Part shown: positions 13,856 through 20,504 of the stretch, piece by piece
Position numbering within the stretch: the stretch's first letter is position 1
Layout of the letters: every line of letters begins with the position of its first letter
The notes under the pieces: generated by a model
The model's input: only the letters and a program-made list of their open reading frames with translations
Told to the model about the DNA's origin: nothing
The model's database searches: none
Source: Pontimonas sp.
GTDB taxonomy: Bacteria > Actinomycetota > Actinomycetes > Actinomycetales > Microbacteriaceae
Assembly (NCBI GenBank): GCA_017852615.1
Contig: JAFMKX010000016.1
Coordinates: 1 to 20,504, forward strand
Length of the DNA: 20,504 bases
Direction of reading: 5' to 3'
Made by a program: the position numbers and the translations under genes

Positions 13856-14837
13856 AAAAGGACATCCCTCTGCCCGGAAGGCAAAAAAGCCACCCACGGT
13901 GGGCACCGGAGGGCACGGCAGGCGGGCGTTAGAGGGTAAGGGCCCCACGCCCAAAGCTGAAGACCGCTCGTGGCATCCTGCGGGAAAACGTAAAGCGGCC
14001 AAAGAACGTTTAGAGACGGCGAAGGCCCGGCATGGTTCGTCAACTCCTTCGCCGCGGCGAACTGTGCGTCCCTTAGTCTCTGATGGCGAGTTAGTCACTG
14101 GGCGCAATGCGGTGATTGAGGCATTGCGTGCCAAAATTCCTGCCACAACGCTTCATCTCGCCACGAAAATCGACATGGATGACCGTGTTCGTGAGTCTCT
14201 AGCTTTAGCTAACAAGCGCGGCATACCGCTCTTAGAGATTCCCCGACCAGAGCTCGATCGCATTACCGGTCCCGACACCGTTCATCAGGGCATCGCGCTC
14301 GCAGTTCCGCCCTATCACTATCCGCATCCACTCGAAGTCGCCGACAAAGCGGAGAAGGACACCAAGAATCCTGTTTTTGTTGCCCTTGATGGTGTGACCG
14401 ACCCCCGAAACCTAGGTGCCATTGTGCGCTCGGTGGCAGCCTTTGGGGGCTCCGCTGTCATTGTGCCCAAACGCCGCTCCGCCGGCGTGACGGCAACGGC
14501 ATGGAAAACTTCGGCTGGCGCCATTGCGAGAACTCCGGTCGCGCTCGCTGCCAACCTCACGCAGACTCTGAAAGCATTTCAAGAACGCGGCTATTTCGTT
14601 ATTGGTCTGGATGGTGATGCCGAGGGTTTTGTGCCCGGCGCTGATATTGCCGAATCCCCTTTAGTGATAGTCGTGGGCAGCGAGGGCAAAGGTCTCTCCA
14701 AGCTCGTGACCGAAACGTGCGACATGGTGTTGAGCATTCCGATTTCAGGCAAAGCAGAAAGCCTCAATGCGGGAATTGCTGCCAGCGTGGTGCTGTATGA
14801 AGTAGCTCGGCAGCGATGGGTAAAAAAGAACCCTTAG
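13848..14837 (+). CDS. rlmB: RlmB-type 23S rRNA 2'-O-methyltransferase (SpoU/TrmH family)
   Basis: 329 residues from the GTG at 13848. The frame stays open upstream, but that part is antisense-like overlap with cysS. About 80 residues at the N-terminus are rich in Lys, Arg, Pro and Gly, a usual disordered extension in actinobacterial members. Then come the SpoU substrate-binding domain (LVTGRNAVIEAL..., residues 83-160) and the knotted methyltransferase domain with motif 1 'RNLGAIVRSVAAFG', motif 2 'VVGSEGKGLS' and motif 3 'LNAGIAASVVLYE'. By family it 2'-O-methylates a 23S rRNA guanosine (G2251 in E. coli numbering). It overlaps cysS by 8 bases and converges on the DUF4032 gene, their stop codons overlapping within TTAG. 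Confidence 0.92.
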   Translation: MAKKGHPSARKAKKPPTVGTGGHGRRALEGKGPTPKAEDRSWHPAGKRKAAKERLETAKARHGSSTPSPRRTVRPLVSDGELVTGRNAVIEALRAKIPATTLHLATKIDMDDRVRESLALANKRGIPLLEIPRPELDRITGPDTVHQGIALAVPPYHYPHPLEVADKAEKDTKNPVFVALDGVTDPRNLGAIVRSVAAFGGSAVIVPKRRSAGVTATAWKTSAGAIARTPVALAANLTQTLKAFQERGYFVIGLDGDAEGFVPGADIAESPLVIVVGSEGKGLSKLVTETCDMVLSIPISGKAESLNAGIAASVVLYEVARQRWVKKNP

Positions 14838-16114
14838 ACGCGGTCTCGCCAATCGTGCGCGATAGTCGGGTTGGGTAGCGTGAGTGCTTCTGTGGGGGGA
14901 CCCGTAATCATGGCCTCATCGCGGCGGTGTTGAAGGACTTCTTCGATATAGGAAGTGACGCTTTCTTTGAGAGGAATTTCACGATCCTCCCGCCTGGATC
15001 GCTCACTGCGGTGTTCAATCCACTGGTGGAATATCTCGGCAGCTTCTAATTTGCCTCGATATTCGCGGGGGATCGCCCGGATGACTTTGTCATAGACCTC
15101 GGAGAGCCACTCGTGGGCCACCATCTCTTCGTCCACATCATCATCGGGATATCGAAGAGCCCGGAAAGAATCCAGGTCGTTGAGCAAACGCCTCGCCTGG
15201 TTTTCTCCAGCATCAATCCCCGTCAAGCGCAGCAGACGCCTGGTGTGGTGACCAGCATCGACCACTTTGGGTTGAATCTTGAGCTCCGAGCCAGATTCGT
15301 CGCTGGATATCGTGAGGTTTTCGATATCGAAGCCCAAGTCGTTCAGCCGCTGGACGCGCTGGGATATCCGCCAACGCTCAGATTGATCGAAACTTTCCCA
15401 CCCGGTGAGCTCATTCCACAAAGATCGGTAGGAATCGAGAATCGACATAGCGACGGCTAGTGGGTCAATATCTTCATCCAGTCGACCACCGGCTTGAAGA
15501 TCTAGTAGCTCACCAGCCACATTGACCCGAGCAATCTCTAAATCGTTTTCTCGCTGGCCATCCGAGAGGCTGCCCGGCATGAGCTCACCGGTTTCGGCAT
15601 CGACTAGGTAGGCAGCGAATGCTCCGGCGTCTCGGCGAAAAAGGGTGTTGGAGAGCGAAACGTCACCCCAGAAGAACCCCACGATGTGCAGGCGGACGAG
15701 GAGTACTGCCAGTGCATCAGCCAGCCGCGTTGCGGTGTCGGGGCGAAGGGTCTGGGAATAGAGCGCTCGGTAGGGCAGCGAAAAACGTAAATGGCGGGTG
15801 ACCAAAGCAGTGGGAAGAGGCTCACCTTTCTTGTTCAGACGTCCAGACACGATGGCGACAGGCTCGACGCAGGGGACATCGAGGCGATCCAGTTTCCGCA
15901 GCATGTCGTACTCACGAATGGCGAGAGCTTCGGTGGTTTCTTTGACAGCCACGATGTGCTTGCCCATGTGGATGAAGCGAACAATATGGCGGGAAATACC
16001 TTTAGGAAGTGCGGCGACGGTGTCATCGGGCCATTTTTCCAGCGGTTTGTCCCAGGGGAGGTCAAAGAGCTCGGGACTGACGACTGAGGACGTGATGGAC
16101 AAGGAGCCGGCCAT
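14834..16114 (-). CDS. DUF4032 protein with an LPS-kinase-like fold
   Basis: 426 residues from the ATG at 16114, preceded by AGGAAAGG about 12 bases upstream. The first 230 residues look like a protein-kinase-like domain of the Kdo/WaaP/InaA group: a beta-strand lysine in HIVAVKE (K58), a helix-C glutamate in REYDML (E68), a catalytic-loop equivalent LHIVGFFWGDVSLSN (D151, N156) and a metal-binding 'LVDAETGEL' (D172). The rest is the charged helical region that defines DUF4032. All expected catalytic residues are present, so it is probably an active kinase or phosphotransferase, but no substrate is known. It lies 68 bases downstream of the sugar ABC ATPase gene on the same strand, behind a hairpin at 16138-16171. 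The 3' end overlaps rlmB by four bases. Confidence 0.85.
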   Translation of the reverse strand: MAGSLSITSSVVSPELFDLPWDKPLEKWPDDTVAALPKGISRHIVRFIHMGKHIVAVKETTEALAIREYDMLRKLDRLDVPCVEPVAIVSGRLNKKGEPLPTALVTRHLRFSLPYRALYSQTLRPDTATRLADALAVLLVRLHIVGFFWGDVSLSNTLFRRDAGAFAAYLVDAETGELMPGSLSDGQRENDLEIARVNVAGELLDLQAGGRLDEDIDPLAVAMSILDSYRSLWNELTGWESFDQSERWRISQRVQRLNDLGFDIENLTISSDESGSELKIQPKVVDAGHHTRRLLRLTGIDAGENQARRLLNDLDSFRALRYPDDDVDEEMVAHEWLSEVYDKVIRAIPREYRGKLEAAEIFHQWIEHRSERSRREDREIPLKESVTSYIEEVLQHRRDEAMITGPPTEALTLPNPTIAHDWRDRV

Positions 16115-16137
16115 AGCGAGCGTGTGCCTTTCCTAGG

Positions 16138-16171
16138 TGTGGGGCCACTGGAGAAATCCAGCGGCCCCACA
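16138..16171 (-). terminator. Hairpin between the ABC ATPase and DUF4032 genes
   Basis: A 9-bp GC-rich stem (TGTGGGGCC with GGCCCCACA) with an inner 4-bp stem (CTGG/CCAG) and a 6-base loop, 10 bases after the ABC ATPase stop codon. There is no T-tract in either direction, as is common for actinobacterial terminators. It could end or attenuate the upstream transcript and so set a lower level for DUF4032. Confidence 0.6.
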
Positions 16172-16181
16172 ACAGTGTTAC

Positions 16182-17285
16182 CTAAGAACCAGCGGCAATT
16201 GCCTCTTTGGTGAGGCGGATTCCACTTGCTGCGTCGAAGACGTGCAGGTGGTGCTCGATGGGCAGTAGTGCAATCTTGTCGCCCGCAACCGGGTGATCGC
16301 GACCATCAACACGGACCACCATTTCGATGGTCTCCCCATTGACTTCGGTGCTGCCGTAGAGGTAACCATCGGCGCCAAGCTCTTCTACGAGCTCCACCGT
16401 GGTCTGCAGGCCCTTGCCCGTGCTCGAGACGGTGAGATCCTCTGGTCGGATTCCTACCGTGACGCGAGGTCCGGTAGCACCGTCCAGAGTCTTGCGGTCA
16501 ACCTTGACGGTTGCGGTACCAAATTGAACTCCACCGTCGACAACGTCAGCTTCAAAAAGGTTCATCGCGGGTGAGCCGATGAATCCGGCCACAAACGAGT
16601 TGGCCGGTGCTTCATAGAGGTCACGAGGAGTTCCCACTTGCTGAAGAACACCGTCTTTGAGCACCGCGATACGGTCACCCATGGTGAGGGCTTCTGTCTG
16701 GTCGTGGGTCACATAGACCGTGGTGACGCCGAGGCGACGCTGCAGGGAAGCAATCTGGGTTCGGGTCTGAACGCGCAATTTTGCATCCAGGTTCGACAGT
16801 GGCTCGTCCATCAAGAACACCTGAGGTTCACGCACGATAGCGCGACCCATGGCTACACGCTGGCGTTGTCCACCCGAGAGTGCTTTGGGCTTCCGGTCGA
16901 GATAGGGCTCCAGGTCAAGAAGCTTTGCTGCTTCGAGAACCCGCGTGGCACGTTCGTCTTTGTTAACGCCGGCAATTTTGAGCGCAAAACCCATGTTCTC
17001 TGCCACGGTCATGTGGGGGTAGAGAGCGTAGTTCTGGAAGACCATGGCGATGTCACGGTCTTTCGGTGCCACATCGGTCACGTCGCGATCCCCAATGAGA
17101 ATGCGACCGCTGTTGATGTCTTCCAAGCCCGCCAACATGCGAAGCGAGGTGGACTTTCCACAGCCAGAGGGGCCAACCAATACGAGGAACTCTCCATCGT
17201 CGATGGTGAGATCGAGAGCATCTACTGCGGGAAGTGTGGTTCCGGGATAGATGCGACTTGCTTTATCAAACGTCACTGACGCCAT
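16182..17285 (-). CDS. msiK: MsiK/UgpC-type ABC sugar importer ATPase
   Basis: 367 residues from the ATG at 17285; the upstream in-frame GTG at 17300 is rejected because AAGGAG sits 7 bases before the ATG. The ATPase domain has Walker A GPSGCGKST (38-46), Q-loop in 'MVFQNYALYPHMT', signature LSGGQRQR, Walker B 'VFLMDEPLSNLDAKLR' and the H-loop 'VTHDQTEALTMGD'. The last 130 residues form the TOBE/regulatory domain. This is the MalK/UgpC/MsiK class. No permease or binding-protein genes are nearby, which is the typical situation of the actinobacterial MsiK that powers several sugar importers from one locus. The symbol rests on that resemblance. A structured leader precedes it, and DUF4032 follows on the same strand. 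Confidence 0.9.
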   Translation of the reverse strand: MASVTFDKASRIYPGTTLPAVDALDLTIDDGEFLVLVGPSGCGKSTSLRMLAGLEDINSGRILIGDRDVTDVAPKDRDIAMVFQNYALYPHMTVAENMGFALKIAGVNKDERATRVLEAAKLLDLEPYLDRKPKALSGGQRQRVAMGRAIVREPQVFLMDEPLSNLDAKLRVQTRTQIASLQRRLGVTTVYVTHDQTEALTMGDRIAVLKDGVLQQVGTPRDLYEAPANSFVAGFIGSPAMNLFEADVVDGGVQFGTATVKVDRKTLDGATGPRVTVGIRPEDLTVSSTGKGLQTTVELVEELGADGYLYGSTEVNGETIEMVVRVDGRDHPVAGDKIALLPIEHHLHVFDAASGIRLTKEAIAAGS

Positions 17286-17299
17286 TATTTTCTCCTTCA

Positions 17300-17370
17300 C
17301 CGGCAGGTACGTGCCGGACGATCCGTTGTGATGGATGCCGCGCTTGCTTCTACTGTGAAGTAAGCGAGCA
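17300..17370 (-). promoter_or_regulatory. Structured 5' leader of the ABC ATPase gene
   Basis: From a likely start near 17370 the minus-strand transcript begins with an imperfect hairpin (17370-17336: 4-, 5- and 4-bp segments broken by one bulge and one A-C mismatch, loop ACAGTA). An 18-base unpaired stretch follows, then a perfect 6-bp hairpin CCGGCA/TGCCGG (17317-17300), and three to four bases later the AAGGAG ribosome binding site. An msiK RNA motif has been described upstream of such genes in Actinobacteria; I cannot confirm a match by eye. Confidence 0.45.
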
Positions 17371-17376
17371 CTCGAC

Positions 17377-17385
17377 AGTATGCCA
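17377..17385 (-). promoter_or_regulatory. Extended -10 promoter for the ABC ATPase gene
   Basis: On the minus strand TGG precedes CATACT, a TGN-extended -10 one base off TATACT. It gives a start near 17370 and a leader of about 85 bases. No clear -35 is seen. Confidence 0.4.
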
Positions 17386-17469
17386 TCTAGTGTGACTTTG
17401 TGCCTAGAGGTGGCCCAAGGCGTGACGAAAGCACAGCTTCTGAACTAGTCGATGCCAAGGTTCGCGGGT

Positions 17470-17475
17470 TAGGAT
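17470..17475 (+). promoter_or_regulatory. Possible -10 element for the DsbA-like gene
   Basis: TAGGAT fits TANNNT and would start a leader of about 100 bases. That leader holds a small hairpin (GTGTT/AACAC around 17500-17515) and a ribosome binding site AGGAAAAGAG ahead of the ATG at 17581. The rest of the 17386-17580 intergenic stretch shows no gene. Confidence 0.35.
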
Positions 17476-17580
17476 AACGAGCCGGAGATTACCTTTCGGC
17501 GTGTTCTGTGAAACACTCTGTCACCGTGGGTGGCGCACGAAAAAGGCCCTGCGGGGTAGCCAGGAAAAGAGATTAATACT

Positions 17581-18444
17581 ATGAGCGCTCCAGAATCGCG
17601 CCCGACCAAAAACCAAAAGCGTCAGGACGCTAGGGAAAAAGCACGCGCTCTGCGCGAGGTGCAGTCCAAGAGGTCCAAGCGCAATAAGGTCATCACGCAG
17701 ACCTCTCTCGCGGTGGGAATCATCGGTGTTATTGCTCTGGTGACAGTGCTTATTGTTTCTTCCTTGCGTCCTCCAGGCCCCGGACCCGCAAACATGCAAA
17801 GCGATGGCATCAAAATTGGCGAAAACCTCGTGGCCAATCGCACCCCTGCCCTGCTTCCTGAGGAAGCTCCGACACCGTCGGAAGCTAATGCTGACGGAGT
17901 ACCGGCCATTAATATCTTTATCGATTATTCGTGTCCAGCGTGTGCGCAGTTTGAATCTATTTATGGCCCGCTGCTTCGCACCTGGCTTGAGAATGGAACC
18001 GCCACCGTGGAGTACCACATCTTGTCGTTCCGGGATGCTCAAACAGCGGGTACCCGCTACGCAACGAGGGCCGGTAACGCCGCCGCCTGTGTAGCGGATC
18101 AATCGCCGGATCAGTATTTTGACTTCAGTGAACTGTTGTTGGCCAATCAGCCTGCCCCTCCAGGGTCCTATGAACTCACCAATGACCAGCTCAATCAAAT
18201 CGTTGATGCCACAGGGGTTCAGAACGCAGAAGCTGTGAAATCCTGCATTGCCGATGAGACTTTTGCGAACTGGGTTTCCACGGCGACCGCTCGCGCTATG
18301 AGCACTGGTCCTCTTCCTGTGCGCGAAAGTGAAATCGCTCTCATTCAGGGAACTCCCACCGTGTTAGTCAATGGCAAGCAGTTCCAGCCCGAGATTCACG
18401 GTGACCTGCCCAGCTTCGTAGCGTCTTTGGAAGAAAGCGAATAG
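17581..18444 (+). CDS. Membrane-anchored DsbA-family thiol-disulfide oxidoreductase
   Basis: 287 residues. A very basic, probably cytoplasmic N-terminus (1-38, many Lys and Arg) is followed by one membrane helix (41-61). A Pro/Ala-rich linker then leads to a thioredoxin-fold domain outside the cell. The active site is C118-P-A-C121 in IDYSCPACAQFES, and the cis-proline loop is GTPTVLVNG (P259). Two further cysteines (C170, C222) lie in the helical insert and could form a structural disulfide. Family members form or isomerise disulfides in exported proteins of Actinobacteria. A ribosome binding site about 11 bases upstream supports the ATG at 17581. It diverges from the ABC ATPase gene and is followed by tRNA-Thr. 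The natural partner (VKOR-like enzyme) is not in the window. Confidence 0.9.
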   Translation: MSAPESRPTKNQKRQDAREKARALREVQSKRSKRNKVITQTSLAVGIIGVIALVTVLIVSSLRPPGPGPANMQSDGIKIGENLVANRTPALLPEEAPTPSEANADGVPAINIFIDYSCPACAQFESIYGPLLRTWLENGTATVEYHILSFRDAQTAGTRYATRAGNAAACVADQSPDQYFDFSELLLANQPAPPGSYELTNDQLNQIVDATGVQNAEAVKSCIADETFANWVSTATARAMSTGPLPVRESEIALIQGTPTVLVNGKQFQPEIHGDLPSFVASLEESE

Positions 18445-18473
18445 CGCGATAGCTCGATAGGGTTGTGGATGCT

Positions 18474-18488
18474 TCGCACAGTGTGCGA
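18474..18488 (+). terminator. Hairpin between the DsbA-like gene and tRNA-Thr
   Basis: TCGCAC and GTGCGA form a 6-bp stem with a 3-base loop, five bases before the tRNA. No T-tract. It could end the upstream transcript or mark the 5' edge for tRNA processing. Confidence 0.35.
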
Positions 18489-18492
18489 GCGT

Positions 18493-18568
18493 GCCGGCTT
18501 GGCGCAATTGGTAGCGCATCCGACTTGTAATCGGAAGGTTGCGGGTTCAAGTCCCGCAGCCGGCCCCA
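18493..18568 (+). tRNA. tRNA-Thr (anticodon UGU)
   Basis: A complete cloverleaf: acceptor stem GCCGGCT with AGCCGGC, D stem GCGC/GCGC with loop AATTGGTA, anticodon stem TCCGA/TCGGA with loop CTTGTAA (anticodon TGT, reads ACA and probably other Thr codons), variable loop AGGTT, and T stem GCGGG/CCCGC with loop TTCAAGT. The discriminator base at 18565 is C, and CCA is encoded at 18566-18568. Promoter possibilities such as TAGGGT near 18459 are weak; it may be co-transcribed with the DsbA-like gene. Confidence 0.97.
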
Positions 18569-18582
18569 ACCCACAAGGACTG

Positions 18583-18756
18583 CTACGGCTTCCTTTTTTC
18601 CATCACCGCGGCGATGGCCAGCACCAGTGAAATAACCCAGCTCGCCCACAGTAGCCATACCTGCCAGGTCAGAGGCCCTCTGAGCGTGCGCCTCAAGAGA
18701 GTCACCCCGGAGGCTAGGGCACTCAGAATGGAGCTGCTGAGCAGGAATTCGCGCAT
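18583..18756 (-). CDS. 57-residue single-pass membrane protein
   Basis: ATG at 18756 to TAG at 18585-18583. The protein starts MREFLLSSSILSALASGVTL, then LRRTLRGPLTWQVWLLWASW, then one hydrophobic helix (about residues 33-52) and a short basic end MEKRKP. The 'R-GP-x-W...WA-W' pattern followed by a membrane helix is one I associate with a small conserved Microbacteriaceae protein of unknown function. A TAGAGT hexamer ends six bases before the ATG on the same strand, giving a leaderless start. It fills the gap between tRNA-Thr and otsA. Confidence 0.65.
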   Translation of the reverse strand: MREFLLSSSILSALASGVTLLRRTLRGPLTWQVWLLWASWVISLVLAIAAVMEKRKP

Positions 18757-18762
18757 AGTGAC

Positions 18763-18768
18763 ACTCTA
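18763..18768 (-). promoter_or_regulatory. -10 element of leaderless promoter for the 57-residue protein
   Basis: TAGAGT on the minus strand ends six bases before the ATG at 18756, with no ribosome binding site between. Confidence 0.5.
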
Positions 18769-18815
18769 ATCGGGGTCAAGGGCTGATGCGAGGGCTGGAG
18801 AATTTCGCACCCTGG

Positions 18816-18821
18816 TAATCT
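18816..18821 (+). promoter_or_regulatory. -10 element of leaderless promoter for otsA
   Basis: TAATCT preceded by TGG (extended -10) ends seven bases before the GTG at 18829, with no Shine-Dalgarno. Confidence 0.55.
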
Positions 18822-18828
18822 CGCGGGT

Positions 18829-20220
18829 GTGACCGAACAAATGGGCGAGAATCAGTACTCACTCGTCGTGGTGTCGAATCGGTTGCCCGTGACGTTTGAA
18901 CGAGATAGCGCTGGAGTGCTCACCCCCGTCATTTCTCCCGGCGGCCTTGTAGCTGCGGTGGCCCCTGCCCTTAGGGGAAAGAATGCCGCGTGGGTGGGTT
19001 GGGATGGAACTTTTGATGGCTCCGAAAACAGCCTCGACGTGGACGGGATCGCATTATTTCCCGTCGCACTGTCCCAAACCCTGGTCGAAAAACACTATGA
19101 AGGTTTCAGCAACAGCACTCTGTGGCCTCTCTTGCACGACATCGGCGCTCAGGTCGACTTCGAGGAATCGTGGTGGAGCGCATACGCCGAGGTGAACCAG
19201 CGCTGTGCTGATGCTGTCGCGCGCGTGGCGGCACCCCACGCAACAGTGTGGATTCATGACTACCAAATGATGCTGGTGCCATCGATGGTGAGAAGTCTGC
19301 GCCCTGATGTCACTATGGGATATTTCCACCACATTCCTTTTCCCTCACCGCCTCAGTGGAATTCACTGCCCCATGTATCCGAAGTTGTGACTGGACTATA
19401 TGGCGCGGATGTGTGCGGATTTCAACGCCACAGCGACACCGAGAATTTTCTGGCAGCCGCCCAGGCAACGCCTCCTGCTTCTGGCTTGATAATCCCCAAG
19501 GCCAAGACGTATCCAATTTCTCTTGACTTTGCTGACGTGTCGAAAGCGGCGAGTAGTGAAGTGGTGAAACACAAGGCGAAGGAATTTCGCAAGCAATGGG
19601 GAAGTCCCACCACCGTGTTACTGGGTGTGGACCGCATTGACTACACCAAAGGCATACCCGAGCGGCTCGAAGCGTTCGAGTCCCTTCTGGAGAGTGGCCA
19701 CATCTCGACCGAGGACGTTGTGTTTGTTCAAGCCGGCAGCCCCAGTAGAGAAAACGTTGCGAGTTATCAAGCACTTCAGACTCGACTTGATTCCCTCGTG
19801 AAGCGAATTAACGAGAAATTTCCCAGCTCCCAGGGCCGAATGCCGGTGGTGTATTGGGCAAAAAACTTAGCCCGTGAAGACATGCTGGCTTTGTTTGTGG
19901 CTGCTGATGTCATGGTGGTGTCGCCGCTTCGGGACGGGATGAACCTGGTGGCGAAAGAATTTATTGCCTGCCGCGGAGATAATTCCGGGGTCCTGGTCTT
20001 GAGCACCGGAGCCGGAGCTGCTGATCATTTGACCCAAGCAGTGCTGTGTGAACCGGGGAATCCCGAAGCACTGCACGATGCGATCCTCAGCGCATTGGCC
20101 ATGGATGGTGGGGAAGCACACACACGCATGGCGGCGATGCGCGACTACCTCGCTGTTCATGACGTTGCCGCTTGGGCGAGCGACATTCTGGGGGACTTAG
20201 CCTCGCTGCCAAGCAAGTAG
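18829..20220 (+). CDS. otsA: Trehalose-6-phosphate synthase (UDP-forming)
   Basis: 463 residues, normal for OtsA, a GT20 glycosyltransferase that joins a nucleotide-activated glucose and glucose-6-phosphate. Visible motifs are SNRLPV (16-21), the nucleotide-sugar loop SPGGLVAAVAPAL (36-48), WVGWDG (55-60), 'VWIHDYQMMLVPSM' (H143, D144), 'GYFHHIPFPSP', 'GVDRIDYTKGIPERL' with R268 and K273 at the phosphate-binding positions, and RDGMNLVAKEF (D368 to E376). The GTG at 18829 is supported by the -10 hexamer; the ATG four codons later is a possible alternative. No trehalose-phosphate phosphatase gene (otsB) follows directly. The product would serve as osmo- and stress protectant. Confidence 0.96.
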   Translation: MTEQMGENQYSLVVVSNRLPVTFERDSAGVLTPVISPGGLVAAVAPALRGKNAAWVGWDGTFDGSENSLDVDGIALFPVALSQTLVEKHYEGFSNSTLWPLLHDIGAQVDFEESWWSAYAEVNQRCADAVARVAAPHATVWIHDYQMMLVPSMVRSLRPDVTMGYFHHIPFPSPPQWNSLPHVSEVVTGLYGADVCGFQRHSDTENFLAAAQATPPASGLIIPKAKTYPISLDFADVSKAASSEVVKHKAKEFRKQWGSPTTVLLGVDRIDYTKGIPERLEAFESLLESGHISTEDVVFVQAGSPSRENVASYQALQTRLDSLVKRINEKFPSSQGRMPVVYWAKNLAREDMLALFVAADVMVVSPLRDGMNLVAKEFIACRGDNSGVLVLSTGAGAADHLTQAVLCEPGNPEALHDAILSALAMDGGEAHTRMAAMRDYLAVHDVAAWASDILGDLASLPSK

Positions 20221-20228
20221 AGCCTCGA

Positions 20229-20234
20229 TAGTCT
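20229..20234 (+). promoter_or_regulatory. -10 element of leaderless promoter for the gene at 20242
   Basis: TAGTCT ends seven bases before the ATG at 20242. The gap is G-rich (GGGGGCT) but lies too close to the ATG to be a ribosome binding site. Confidence 0.5.
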
Positions 20235-20241
20235 GGGGGCT

Positions 20242-20504
20242 ATGACCTCACGCGACGCCCCAGCTCAGCGGTCATCGCGTAAACGTGTTCTCATCGGGGT
20301 TGCTCTGGGTATGGGAATGGCCGTGGCAATCGGTGGCGCATTTAGTGCTGGTCTGTGGACCGGGAATAACTCAGTCAGCGTTGCAGCGCCTGAAGTTATC
20401 CAAAGCGAGCCTGTTACCCAGATGGCGAGTGCGCAAAGACCCACACCCAGTGCCACTGTGGCACCCAGGCGAATCCCTACCTGCACCGTTGCCAACTACG
20501 CTGT
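20242..20504 (+). CDS. N-terminus of an exported or membrane-anchored protein (runs off the window)
   Basis: Open from the ATG at 20242 to the window edge (87 codons). It begins MTSRDAPAQRSSRKRVLIG, then one hydrophobic segment (about residues 17-38, GVALGMGMAVAIGGAFSAG), then a Ser/Thr/Pro/Ala-rich stretch and 'RIPTCTVANYA'. That is a signal anchor or signal peptide followed by a low-complexity linker, so the main domain is extracellular. The layout reminds me of actinobacterial D-alanyl-D-alanine carboxypeptidases of the PBP4/DacB type, where a short linker with one Cys precedes the catalytic domain, but no catalytic motif is within view. Only export is supported. Confidence 0.7.
   Translation, partial: MTSRDAPAQRSSRKRVLIGVALGMGMAVAIGGAFSAGLWTGNNSVSVAAPEVIQSEPVTQMASAQRPTPSATVAPRRIPTCTVANYA

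Noticed and set aside
16638..17279. 213-codon plus-strand frame
   Set aside because: Antisense to the ABC ATPase gene; its codons mirror the conserved ATPase motifs and it has no start signals.
17521..18198. 225-codon minus-strand frame
   Set aside because: It lies antisense to the DsbA-like gene, whose motifs and ribosome binding site are clear. The minus frame is rich in Arg, Cys and His, as expected of a shadow, and has no recognisable domain.
1..20504. Mobile element, prophage, CRISPR or defence system
   Set aside because: No transposase, integrase, cas, toxin-antitoxin or restriction gene and no spaced repeat array was seen; all larger genes belong to conserved chromosomal families.

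Overview
The window looks like ordinary chromosome from an actinobacterium of the family Microbacteriaceae, probably a small-genome aquatic lineage. This rests on four things: mid-range G+C with frequent GTG starts; SenX3/RegX3, GlnR, CarD and an MsiK-type sugar ATPase in actinobacterial arrangements; a fused IspDF; and several short membrane proteins of the kind found next to these genes in that family. I see no insertion sequence, prophage, CRISPR array or other sign of recent transfer. Genes are packed tightly, with 4-nt ATGA start/stop overlaps and two convergent pairs that share bases between their stop codons.

Layout. (1) 1-1012: a partial DUF2834 membrane protein on the minus strand diverges from a conserved alpha-helical protein of unknown function. 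(2) 1030-1125: a candidate structured non-coding RNA on the plus strand, not explained by any gene. (3) 5073-1122, minus strand: glnR, ppk and mutT1, i.e. nitrogen control, polyphosphate synthesis and nucleotide-pool sanitation. A two-unit Pho-box-like repeat lies before ppk. (4) 5135-6561: two small membrane proteins and a YgfZ-type folate-binding protein, then gpmA. (5) 7327-10092: phoU diverges from senX3-regX3, and the shared intergenic region holds three 11-nt Pho-box-like units. (6) 10106-14837: a small lipoprotein gene diverges from carD-ispDF-cysS-rlmB, the same gene order as in mycobacteria. (7) 14834-17285, minus strand: an MsiK-type ABC ATPase with a structured leader, then a DUF4032 kinase-like protein. 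(8) 17581-20504: a membrane-anchored DsbA-like thiol oxidoreductase, tRNA-Thr(UGU), a 57-aa membrane protein, otsA, and the start of a secreted or anchored protein that runs off the window.

The first half reads as a phosphate-economy region. SenX3-RegX3 and PhoU sense and adjust phosphate supply, polyphosphate kinase stores it, and the repeats upstream of ppk and between phoU and senX3 would place both under the same regulator. A second theme is leaderless transcription: about nine genes have a TANNNT -10 hexamer ending 6-8 nt before the start codon and no Shine-Dalgarno sequence, while others (carD, phoU, the ABC ATPase, the lipoprotein, dsbA-like) have a clear one.

The observations most worth following up are the candidate RNA at 1042-1123, the two Pho-box clusters, the 5' leader of the ABC ATPase gene, and the uncharacterised DUF4032 kinase-like protein beside it.
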